64,000 nucleotides of DNA from Strigamia acuminata (lineage: Eukaryota; Arthropoda; Chilopoda; Geophilomorpha; Linotaeniidae), in contig OX442314.1 in NCBI GenBank assembly GCA_949358305.1, positions 43,966,581 through 44,030,580 of the forward strand, read 5' to 3'. Below, piece by piece: positions 21,403 to 30,902 of the stretch. The notes under the pieces are model-generated. The model was given only the letters and a program-made list of their open reading frames with translations, was not told the DNA's origin and ran no database searches. Position 1 is the first letter of the stretch, and each line of letters starts with the position of its first letter. A program made the translations under genes and the position numbers.

Positions 21403-22650
21403 AGGAGTGAATTTTTATTATCTATTATTTCTTCCTGGATTGTCCTTGATTGGAATTTTCTAGAATTTTTATTATCTCTTATTTCTTCCTGGATTGTCCT
21501 TGATTGGAATTTTCTAGAATTTTTATTATCTCTTATTTCTTCCTGGATTGACCTGGATTGGAATTTTCTAGAATGTTCTGTGATGACTCATCACTTCCGG
21601 TTTTGTGGGTATATAAGGAGTGACAAATCAGAATTTTTTCAGTTGATCAACGACTTTGGACCCTGTCGGAGTGGGGTACCTATGCCCAAATTTTTGATTT
21701 TTTTTCAAAAAAAACTTTGAAAATTTTTTGAAAAAAAAAAACTTAGTAAAATTTACAATAAAACAAGAAAAGACAAGAAAGGACAAGAAAGGACAAGAAA
21801 GGACAAGAAAAGACAAGAAAAGACAAGAAAGGACAAGAAAGGATAGAATCATACCGTTAACCGACTGCTTTTTCCTGCTTTGTTTATACCTTTAATTCAT
21901 CTAAAACTCACCAGACGGCGCTCACTACGGTTACGCAACAGGCCGGTCACTTGCAAAGCAGGTTTTTTCAGTGAATGGCGCGGCTGATAGCTGGAGGCAG
22001 TGAAATCCAGGTGAGTGAACTCGTGGTTGAATAGACGTGTGTCAGCGCCATCTGCTAACAAAATTGGCAACCAAAAATCCTAAATTTGACTCCTGGACAA
22101 AATGAAAATTTTTCAAAGTTTTTTTTTTGAAAATTTTGAAATTTGGGCATAGGTTGCCCACTCCTTCAGGGTCCAAATTCGTTGATCAACTGAAAAAATT
22201 CTGATTTGTCACTCCTTATATACTGCAAAAACGGGGAATCCCCTTCCAAACCGGTTCAAACTAGTTTTTACTTGAATTTTCTAGAATGATCTTTTGTGGG
22301 TATATAAGGGGTGACAAATCAGAATTTTTTCAGTTGATCAACGAATTTGGACCCTGAAGGAGTGGGCAACCTATGCCCGAATTTCTGATTTTTTAAAAAA
22401 AAAATTTGGAAAAATTTACAACAAAGCGACCTTAGGACAAGAAAGGACACAGATGGATTTCAGGAGCATAAAAAAATGATGCTTACCCTTCAATTTTTTT
22501 TTCACAAATGAATAGATATTTAATTGCGTGATGTTATAAGGTACCAAACCGGTTCAAACTGGTTTCTAATTGAATTTTCTTAAAGGTCACATCACGGGTA
22601 TATAAGGAGTGACAAATCAGAATTTTTTCAGTTGATCAACAACCTTGGAC
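21403..22650. promoter_or_regulatory. Repeated TATA plus initiator modules in the palindrome arm
   Basis: The module TATATAAGGAGTGACAAATC, then about ten bases, then TTTTTTCAGTTGATCAAC, then a tail GGACCCTGAAGGAGTGGG occurs at about 21608, 22296 and 22600 on the plus strand and about 22130-22230 on the minus strand. TATA-to-TCAGTT spacing is about 30 bases, the layout of an arthropod core promoter. All modules are mirrored in the right arm (25795-26850). They look like diverged copies of one LTR- or transposon-type promoter. Confidence 0.6.
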
Positions 22651-23178
22651 CCTGAAGGAGTGGGCAACCTATGCCCGAATTTTCAAAATTTTCAAAAAAA
22701 ACTTTGAAAAATTTACAACAAAGCGATCCCAGGACAAGATAGGACCAGATAGGACAAGACAGGACAAGAAAAGGCAAGATAGGACAAGACGGGACAAGAA
22801 AAGGCAAGATAGGACAAGACAGGACAAGAAAAGACAAGATAGGACAAGATTTTCAAGGTAAGCAAGAGTCAGAAGTGACTGAAGTGACGGAACTAATGAT
22901 GTCGGCCTGTTTATGGCACGACTGACTTAGCTCTGGCATTCAGCTGATGTGTGTTAATTGAGCAGTTGATGATTTGTGGCTGCTGGTTGAATTGTCTGCA
23001 CCCCCCCCCCCTCGAGTGGTGTTTGTTTGTTTGTTTGTTTGTTCAGTCAGGCTAACAAAGTCGGCCTGTTTATGGCACGGCTGGCTTAGCTCTGGCATCA
23101 TGCTTAGTGTTTGTTTAATTTATTTTATTTCTTAAATTATTTTTATATAAAAAAATGAAATCCATTTAGATTCGCTCT

Positions 23179-23568
23179 GTGCTTAAGATGAATAGATACA
23201 AAGTCAAGAAATGTGTAGAGTTTTTAAAAGGAAAAAGAGAAAGTGGACAACTATCTAAGGATTATAGCCTTCGGAAGCGAGTGCACCCGCAAAATCCGCA
23301 CTTTGGGGGTGACTATTCCTCGGATTCCGGCCGGGCCAAACTCTTCCGGAAAATGTCCGGGGGAATGCTGAGAGTGCCGATAGACGACATTCGATTTTAT
23401 GTCGTGGGTTTTTGTGCGGTTTGCGCCGTGTTTATTATTCGTACGAGATTTGGTATTTTCGCAAGGTTGTTGTCGCGCGAGATTCATCGGGGTAAAGCGA
23501 GTTCATCAACGACCTCGCCGGTGAATGTTGCTAAAAATCTGTGCAAGTGTTGTCAAATATTGCCGTGA
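23179..23568 (+). CDS. 129-residue frame in the palindrome arm, unknown
   Basis: Starts MLKMNRYKVKKCVEFLKG and is basic for its first 50 residues, with a hydrophobic segment around residues 75-92. The first 30 or so residues faintly resemble N-termini of integrase-bearing transposon proteins of the KRAB-A-domain-containing-2 type, which I cannot confirm. The mirror copy is at 24871-25260 with one Arg/Gly difference. It may be only a fragment, or not expressed. Confidence 0.3.
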   Translation: MLKMNRYKVKKCVEFLKGKRESGQLSKDYSLRKRVHPQNPHFGGDYSSDSGRAKLFRKMSGGMLRVPIDDIRFYVVGFCAVCAVFIIRTRFGIFARLLSREIHRGKASSSTTSPVNVAKNLCKCCQILP

Positions 23569-23639
23569 TTCGATGGAATTTTTGTCAGACATTGGGAAAT
23601 TTTTTTTGACTTGTCCAACGCGTCAGTAAATCGAGCGTT

Positions 23640-23705
23640 CACACGCGCCCACATGCGTGAACAGTGCATTCGCCCTCCCGCCCCGTCGGCGTAGGCGCCG
23701 GCCGT

Positions 23706-23736
<31 letters not shown>

Positions 23737-24800
23737 TCCGCCCGGGAATCGCCCTTCCGCCCGTCACCGAATTTTGTCAATATCTGATAAATTTCCACAG
23801 AATTGCAGCGACATTGTACGGGATATTTCTGCCCGATTTGACGGACTTATGTAAAACATTGCTGAAATTCCGTGGAAATTTATAAAATATTGACAAAGGT
23901 TGGTGACCGACCCACGGCGCGTCGCGGCGCGTTCGGAGCACGCGACCCGATCCCCCCCTCCCCCCCCGTCCCCAAAAACCCACGCCTCGAGGAACCCCGA
24001 GGTTCGGTTTCCGACCGGGTCGCCTCTTGATCCGACCCGGGGCGCGTCACGGCGCGGTCGGAGGACGGCCCTCGTCCCCAAAAACCACACTCCGGGTCAC
24101 GTGGTCTCGCGCCCGACTCTTTCAGTTTTCCCGTTTTCAGCCCGTTACGGCCCTTGGCCGTAACGGGCCGTTACGGGATCGTGACGGGACTGTCGGCGGC
24201 CCGTTAACGGCCCGCACGAGCCGTGACGGGATCGTGACGGGACTGTCGGCGGCCCGTTAACGGCCCGTAACGGCCCGTTACGGCCAAGGGCCGTAACGGG
24301 CTGAAAACGGGAAAACTGAAAGAGTCGGGCGCGAGACCACGTGACCCGGAGTGTGGTTTTTGGGGACGAGGGCCGTCCTCCGACCGCGCCGTGACGCGCC
24401 CCGGGTCGGATCAAGAGGCGACCCGGTCGGAAACCGAACCTCGGGGTTCCTCGAGGCGTGGGTTTTTGGGGACGGGGGGGGAGGGGGGGATCGGGTCGCG
24501 TGCTCCGAACGCGCCGCGACGCGCCGTGGGTCGGTCACCAACCTTTGTCAATATTTTATAAATTTCCACGGAATTTCAGCAATGTTTTACATAAGTCCGT
24601 CAAATCGGGCAGAAATATCCCGTACAATGTCGCTGCAATTCTGTGGAAATTTATCAGATATTGACAAAATTCGGTGACGGGCGGAAGGGCGATTCCCGGG
24701 CGGAAGAGAGAGAGAGAGAGAGAGAGAGGGAGGACGGCCGGCGCCTACGCCGACGGGGCGGGAGGGCGAATGCACTGTTCACGCATGTGGGCGCGTGTGA
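23640..24800. other. GC-rich palindrome core
   Basis: A sharp rise in G+C over about 1.1 kb inside AT-rich surroundings. Contains CT/AG microsatellites, a C-run of 7-8, repeated CCCGTTACGG motifs and long frames that are mirror images; frames here look like composition artefacts. AAATTTCCACRGAATTGCAGC-like and its inverted form alternate at 23780-23890. Confidence 0.6.
24178..24263. repeat. Palindrome spacer with direct repeat
   Basis: 86 bp between the arms holding two copies of a GATCGTGACGGGACTGTCGG block about 50 bases apart. The spacer is not itself symmetric, so the arms do not meet directly. Confidence 0.8.
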
Positions 24801-27713
24801 ACGCTCGATTTACTGACGCGTTGGACAAGTCAAAAAAAATTTCCCAATGTCTGACAAAAATTCCATCGAATCACGGCAATATTTGACAACACTTGCACAG
24901 ATTTTTAGCAACATTCACCGGCGAGGTCGTTGATGAACTCGCTTTACCCCGATGAATCTCGCGCGACAACAACCCTGCGAAAATACCAAATCTCGTACGA
25001 ATAATAAACACGGCGCAAACCGCACAAAAACCCACGACATAAAATCGAATGTCGTCTATCGGCACTCTCAGCATTCCCCCGGACATTTTCCGGAAGAGTT
25101 TGGCCCGGCCGGAATCCGAGGAATAGTCACCCCCAAAGTGCGGATTTTGCGGGTGCACTCGCTTCCGAAGGCTATAATCCTTAGATAGTTGTCCACTTTC
25201 TCTTTTTCCTTTTAAAAACTCTACACATTTCTTGACTTTGTATCTATTCATCTTAAGCACAGAGCGAATCTAAATGGATTTCATTTTTTTATATAAAAAT
25301 AATTTAAGAAATAAAATAAATTAAACAAACACTAAGCATGATGCCAGAGCTAAGCCAGCCGTGCCATAAACAGGCCGACTTTGTTAGCCTGACTGAACAA
25401 ACAAACAAACAAACAAACACCACTCGAGGGGGGGGGGGTGCAGACAATTCAACCAGCAGCCACAAATCATCAACTGCTCAATTAACACACATCAGCTGAA
25501 TGCCAGAGCTAAGTCAGCCGTGCCATAAACAGGCCGACATCATTAGTTCCGTCACTTCAGTCACTTCTGACTCTTGCTTACCTTGAAAATCTTGTCCTAT
25601 CTTGTCTTTTCTTGTCCTGTCTTGTCCTATCTTGCCTTTTCTTGTCCCGTCTTGTCCTATCTTGCCTTTTCTTGTCCTGTCTTGTCCTATCTGGTCCTAT
25701 CTTGTCCTGGGATCGCTTTGTTGTAAATTTTTCAAAGTTTTTTTTGAAAATTTTGAAAATTCGGGCATAGGTTGCCCACTCCTTCAGGGTCCAAGGTTGT
25801 TGATCAACTGAAAAAATTCTGATTTGTCACTCCTTATATACCCGTGATGTGACCTTTAAGAAAATTCAATTAGAAACCAGTTTGAACCGGTTTGGTACCT
25901 TATAACATCACGCAATTAAATATCTATTCATTTGTGAAAAAAAAATTGAAGGGTAAGCATCATTTTTTTATGCTCCTGAAATCCATCTGTGTCCTTTCTT
26001 GTCCTAAGGTCGCTTTGTTGTAAATTTTTCCAAATTTTTTTTTTAAAAAATCAGAAATTCGGGCATAGGTTGCCCACTCCTTCAGGGTCCAAATTCGTTG
26101 ATCAACTGAAAAAATTCTGATTTGTCACCCCTTATATACCCACAAAAGATCATTCTAGAAAATTCAAGTAAAAACTAGTTTGAACCGGTTTGGAAGGGGA
26201 TTCCCCGTTTTTGCAGTATATAAGGAGTGACAAATCAGAATTTTTTCAGTTGATCAACGAATTTGGACCCTGAAGGAGTGGGCAACCTATGCCCAAATTT
26301 CAAAATTTTCAAAAAAAAAACTTTGAAAAATTTTCATTTTGTCCAGGAGTCAAATTTAGGATTTTTGGTTGCCAATTTTGTTAGCAGATGGCGCTGACAC
26401 ACGTCTATTCAACCACGAGTTCACTCACCTGGATTTCACTGCCTCCAGCTATCAGCCGCGCCATTCACTGAAAAAACCTGCTTTGCAAGTGACCGGCCTG
26501 TTGCGTAACCGTAGTGAGCGCCGTCTGGTGAGTTTTAGATGAATTAAAGGTATAAACAAAGCAGGAAAAAGCAGTCGGTTAACGGTATGATTCTATCCTT
26601 TCTTGTCCTTTCTTGTCTTTTCTTGTCTTTTCTTGTCCTTTCTTGTCCTTTCTTGTCCTTTCTTGTCCTTTCTTGTCTTTTCTTGTTTTATTGTAAATTT
26701 TACTAAGTTTTTTTTTTTCAAAAAATTTTCAAAGTTTTTTTTGAAAAAAAATCAAAAATTTGGGCATAGGTACCCCACTCCGACAGGGTCCAAAGTCGTT
26801 GATCAACTGAAAAAATTCTGATTTGTCACTCCTTATATACCCACAAAACCGGAAGTGATGAGTCATCACAGAACATTCTAGAAAATTCCAATCCAGGTCA
26901 ATCCAGGAAGAAATAAGAGATAATAAAAATTCTAGAAAATTCCAATCAAGGACAATCCAGGAAGAAATAAGAGATAATAAAAATTCTAGAAAATTCCAAT
27001 CAAGGACAATCCAGGAAGAAATAATAGATAATAAAAATTCACTCCTTATATATACCGCAAAACGGGGAATCCCCTCCAAAACCAGTTTGAACCGGTTTGG
27101 AACCGTATGACATCACGCAATTAAATATCTTTTCACTCGTGAAAAAAAATTTGAAGAGTAAGCATCATTTTTTTATGCTCCTGAAATCCATCTGAGTCAT
27201 TGCCTGTGAGACATGTCACGTGACCGGTGAAAAACACACAACCATTTTTTTGGACCGATCCTAATGAAACTCGACCATCTGGTCAAACCCGTATATAAAC
27301 GACCGCCATTTTGTCCATTTTGCCCTCGGGCCAAATTTGGGACTTTTAGTAGCCAATTTTGATAGTAGATGGCGCCGACACGTGTCAACACAGAAGCTAT
27401 TGCCCGAGGGCATGACGAGTGACCGGTTCATACACACAACCATTTTTTTGGACCGATCGTAACGAAATTCGACCATCTGGTCAAACCCGTATATAAACGG
27501 CCGCCATTTTGTCCATTTTGCCCTCGGGCCAAATTTGGGACTTTTAGTAGCCAATTTTGATAATAGATGGCGCTGGCTAACCTAAACCTAACCTAACCTA
27601 AACATCCTCATTCTCCCGCCCTCGAACCACTTCCTCATGCCTCTAAGTTTGAGCCAGAAATGAAGGATTGCCCATTTGGTGCCTGATCCAGTGGAGTAAA
27701 TTTTCCAACAACA
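24264..27713 (-). repeat. Palindrome right arm
   Basis: Reverse complement of the left arm with the small differences listed for the whole palindrome. It ends at CCAACAACA, next to sequence unrelated to copia. Confidence 0.93.
24871..25260 (-). CDS. Mirror copy of the 129-residue frame
   Basis: Same protein as 23179-23568 except for one Gly in place of Arg. The same doubts apply. Confidence 0.3.
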   Translation of the reverse strand: MLKMNRYKVKKCVEFLKGKRESGQLSKDYSLRKRVHPQNPHFGGDYSSDSGRAKLFRKMSGGMLRVPIDDIRFYVVGFCAVCAVFIIRTRFGIFAGLLSREIHRGKASSSTTSPVNVAKNLCKCCQILP

Positions 27714-28439
27714 CATACTCCTAACAAATCAAAGTACATCAGCTCGAGAAACACAATAAAAGTATTGAAACAAATATAACTGAGAACGTGAGATAACGAT
27801 TCCATTTCTGAAATTGGACCAAAATTGGATAAAAATTCTAAACTTTTCAAATTCTGCAGCGTGTTTGATTCAATAAGATCTGAAAATAAATTGGTCAGAA
27901 ATTTCCATTCCACAATAACAAAAAAAGACAACTTTTCCAATCTTGTACATGTTTCGGCTAGTACAATTAGTTCAAAAACGTATGGAAACTTTACATGTAT
28001 GACATTTACGCAATTTCGATCAGTTTTAGTCTGAAAACAGACAAGTAAATAAACGAAGCTCTTGCGCGTCTAGATTAGTTAAACGTACTAATACTAATTT
28101 TAGAAGAATCTTAAAGTAATCAAACTGTAAAGCAACAACCAAAAGCGTAATTGTGGTGCACTTTGCAGCGATCCAGGTTTTTACTTGCTAAATTACTTAA
28201 ACCTAGCAAATAATCGTCGTTGAGATGCCGTACAGGACTTCTACTCTGTGGCCAAATGGTTGTCTAGGGGAATAATTTTACACACAGAAGTAAAGGAAAA
28301 ATATCAAGATTGTTTTAATTGTTCTTAAAAATACAAGCGGAGATATATCTAAAATGTTTGGGGTCGATCTGGCTTCTTCTCACAAATATACACTCACGAT
28401 TAACGGTCGGCTCCAAGATGGCGTCGTGTGAGCGCAGGA
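27714..28439. other. Spacer, nothing recognised
   Basis: AT-rich, no supported gene or repeat. It does not continue the copia element that flanks the palindrome on the left. Confidence 0.4.
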
Positions 28440-28572
28440 TTTTGGCAGAGTAAACTCGATGCCAAAAACCTACCTCTAAATATACCTAAATCCTCGCGGA
28501 GCACGCTCAACACGAGAATACGTCTCACACACAGTGAAAGTGATTATTACGGAGCAAGCTCGACGTAATAAT

Positions 28573-29256
28573 TAAGCCTGCTATTTTTGCGGACTTAAAA
28601 CGACGCAATTGCGGGCGGAAAGCATATCAAAAAACTGCCATTTTGCGGACGTATTGCGGGCTCATTTTTGGGTGTAAATAATAATTTTTTGAACTTAAAA
28701 ATGAATTTTTGGTCCAAAAAATGAATTTTCGGTTCTAAAAATGAATTTTTGGTCCAAAAGATGAATTTTTGGTCCAAAAGATGAAATTTTGGTCCAAAAG
28801 ATAAAATTTTGGTCCAAAAAATGAAATTTTGGTCCAAAAATAAAATTTTGGTCCAAAAATGAAATTTTGGTCCAAAAGATGAAATTTTGGTCCAAAAGAT
28901 GAAATTTTGGTCCAAAAGATGAAATTTTGGTCCAAAAGATGAAATTTTGGTCCAAAAGATGAAATTTTGGGCCAAAAGATGAAATTTTGGGCCAAAAGAT
29001 GAAATTTTGGTCCAAAAAATGAAATTTTGGTCCAAAAAATAAAATTTTGGTCCAAAAAATGAATATTATTTTTGCAAGACACCCCAATTGCGGATTTTCC
29101 GCAAAAATTGCGGTACAACGGTCGAATTGCGGAAATTGCGGACCAAAAAGTATCTCAAAATTCAAAAATTTTAGTGCCAAAATGCTTCATTTGTTGTATC
29201 CGCAACTGTAGAAACATTTTGGGGAAAATTTATTTTCCGCAAAAATAGCAGCCCTA
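28573..29256. mobile_element. hAT-type non-autonomous element, 684 bp, TSD GTAATAAT
   Basis: Terminal inverted repeats share GCTATTTTTGCGG-type ends (left taagcctgctatttttgcgg; right, inverted, tagggctgctatttttgcgg). The flanking octamer GTAATAAT (28565-28572 and 29257-29264) fits the hAT pattern nTnnnnAn. No transposase; the interior is mostly a 20-bp minisatellite. Confidence 0.85.
28690..29060. repeat. 20-bp minisatellite inside the hAT-type element
   Basis: About 18 copies of a unit like ATGAAATTTTGGTCCAAAAG with occasional 19-bp variants. The long minus-strand frames here are repeat translations. Confidence 0.9.
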
Positions 29257-29384
29257 GTAATAATCCGTCAACACACAGTCTTCTTTGTGGAGCAAGCTCA
29301 ACACAAAGAACTACAAATTGACAGAGCAAGCTCAATGTCAATTTCACACAGAAAATAGCTTAAATTACGCGTAGTAATTTAAGC

Positions 29385-29725
29385 AGAAAGGCGCTATTCC
29401 GTACAGTTGGTACAGACCAGCAATGAAACTCAATTCGTCCAATATCACAGATCACACTTTGCAGTTTTAGGCAGAAGTTTGACACGGTTGTGAACAGTTT
29501 GGAGGTGGAATCAAGAGTGCGGGAAGAGTGAGCCAAAACCGTTTGGCTCACTCCGAAATCTGCTCAGTAAAGCTGCGCAGATGACAAGTTGCACAAAGAT
29601 CACACACGGCCGCCTTCGGGTCGTGTGCAACAATTGAGCCAGGCACGCGCGAGAGGAAGGGATGCTCCGCCCAGGCACACGCCTAGCAGCATCATCAAAG
29701 CAATGCACGCTGCAGCGTGATTGGT
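29385..29725. other. Spacer with one strong hairpin
   Basis: An 11-bp perfect stem with loop ACCG at 29527-29552 (AGTGAGCCAAA and its complement). No gene seen. Confidence 0.5.
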
Positions 29726-30544
29726 TGTGGTGAGCAAAGTGGATAAATATTCCCCCCCAAGCGGATATTTGCCCTTTGACTCACTGCAATAGACGGGTCG
29801 TTCCCCTCGTGTTGGCTCCGCCTCTCCCTGAGCAGGTGTGTGCCCCGAGGGGAGTGAGGTGACGGGTGGCAAGCCCCCATTGGCTGCGCCTGTCCTTCAC
29901 ACTGACCCATAAAAGGGAGAAATTCCCGCCAAAAGACAGAACTTACACAAACGACACCAAGAACACAGCAACTACCTCACCGTCAGGCCAACTTCAACTA
30001 CAAGTTAGGATTGATCGAGGATCGCTGAGTAAAGTGCAAACTGTAACTCTCACAAAGTCACTTGCGAGCTATTCCTGCAAAAGCACGAGAATAGCCCTTG
30101 TGAAATCACCCGGAATAATCACCCAGTCGATTATTCACCGAAGTAAGTGTCCGAGTGCTTTGTAGGGAATCCCAAAGTTCCTAGACGAGGCCTCTGCGAC
30201 GCTAAACCAAACCCTAGACAACAGGCACGGATAGAAGACTCGAAAGAGCATTCCAACGCGTCCGTGAAGACGAATCCGTGACGAATTAACGACAACTCGA
30301 GACGCCGCCTTTGTTCCGCTGACCACGCGGAACCGACGACGCCATCTTGAGAAATCCTTTGTTCGACTCTGACCAAGTCGACTTTAGTTGTATACTGAGT
30401 GTATTTTAAAGGCATAAAGCCTGGTGAATAAATTACCTGTTTATTTACATACATTTAGTATTCATTTGGGTATTTGCATAATTGATCACAGGTAAAGTAT
30501 TACACGTTAGCGCTATTTAAACCTATACCAAGTAGGACGCGACA
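29726..30544 (+). mobile_element. Solo Ty3/gypsy LTR, TSD TGGT
   Basis: 819 bp, TGTGGTGA...GACGCGACA, in the opposite orientation to, and clearly diverged from, the LTRs of the element at 33495-46363. The 4-bp duplication TGGT at 29722-29725 and 30545-30548 shows it arose by LTR-LTR recombination of a once complete insertion. It keeps ATAAAAGG (29909-29916) and a downstream start-like region, about 1 kb upstream of the LRR gene and pointing towards it. Confidence 0.92.
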
Positions 30545-30848
30545 TGGTTGACGCTGTTGCTGGGTCAAAACTTGCTGCAAGACATGATATTATTTGGATA
30601 ATATTGTGTCTTGTTTTATATTCGAGTAATATATATTTTATTTCAATTTACATTGAAACAAAACATATAGGAAAGTTAGATATGTTTATAAGACAAATTG
30701 GAAATATGGTGCCTACTCAAATAGGAATATTTGAGGTCACCACAACTTAGAGCGACAATATTGATCGTGTGATAATCAGCGCCATCTGACAATGTGTGGC
30801 GTAAAACGTCCATCACACGTTTTGCAGTGTGCTTAACGTTTCGCCCAG

Positions 30849-30880
30849 ATAAAGAACTTAAATCGAGATATTCGTCATTC
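30849..30880 (+). promoter_or_regulatory. Putative core promoter of the LRR gene
   Basis: ATAAAGA at 30849-30855 lies about 25 bases before TCATTC at 30875-30880. The same TCATTCGCA initiator-like block is found before the ATG of the second paralogue (33330-33338), supporting it as the start site. Confidence 0.5.
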
Positions 30881-30902
30881 GCAACTTCTCCACACGATCG
30901 AC

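Larger units (their letters stand above)
20736..24177 (+). repeat. Palindrome left arm
   Basis: Contains, in order: about 110 bp continuing the copia frame, a TTAGG run, a duplicated block of about 190 bp (20876-21265), three 60-bp repeats (21412-21575), TATA/initiator modules, 10-bp GACAAGAAAG-type minisatellites (21768-21845, 22732-22855), a 129-codon frame, a CT microsatellite (23707-23736) and a GC-rich inner end. Confidence 0.93.
20736..27713. repeat. Large near-perfect palindrome (6,978 bp)
   Basis: Left arm 20736-24177 and right arm 24264-27713 are reverse complements with very few differences: one 10-bp repeat unit more in the right arm (26600s), one CT/AG dinucleotide fewer on the right, and single substitutions such as those in matching frames at 23463/24977 and near 21046/27402. 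Outer ends read TGTTGTTGG...CCAACAACA. An 86-bp spacer (24178-24263) separates the arms. Left flank is copia coding sequence; right flank is unrelated. No target duplication was found at the ends. Confidence 0.95.
28440..29384. repeat. Row of hairpins sharing the loop GAGCAAGCTCRA
   Basis: Five inverted repeats have different stems but nearly the same 12-base loop: 28440-28467 (8-bp stem, loop GAGTAAACTCGA), 28493-28516 (5 of 6 bp, GAGCACGCTCAA), 28543-28572 (9 bp, GAGCAAGCTCGA), 29283-29308 (7 bp, GAGCAAGCTCAA) and 29315-29344 (9 bp, GAGCAAGCTCAA). The loop can itself pair (GAG...CTC). A sixth hairpin, 29358-29384, has an 11-bp stem and a GCGTA loop. A hAT-type element separates the third and fourth; without it the spacing is about 30-50 bases. 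Role unknown. Confidence 0.75.

Noticed and set aside
23764-24677. Arg/Pro-rich frames of 68-108 codons in the GC-rich core
   Set aside because: Mirror-image frames on both strands caused by high G+C and the palindrome; no domain seen.
20736-27713. Single TIR transposon with target duplication
   Set aside because: Ends look transposon-like (TGTTG...CAACA) but no duplicated target is present and no transposase was recognised, so I leave it as a palindrome.
20736-27713. Palindrome as a long-read missing-adapter artefact
   Set aside because: The arms differ by several changes, have a unique spacer and two different flanks; still not fully excludable without reads.
28595-29180. Overlapping minus-strand frames of 127-161 codons rich in FGPKFH-type repeats
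   Set aside because: They are translations of a 20-bp minisatellite in several frames, not genes.
28440-29344. CRISPR-like array
   Set aside because: Repeats are hairpins with changing stems, few in number, in a eukaryotic transposon-rich context with no cas genes.
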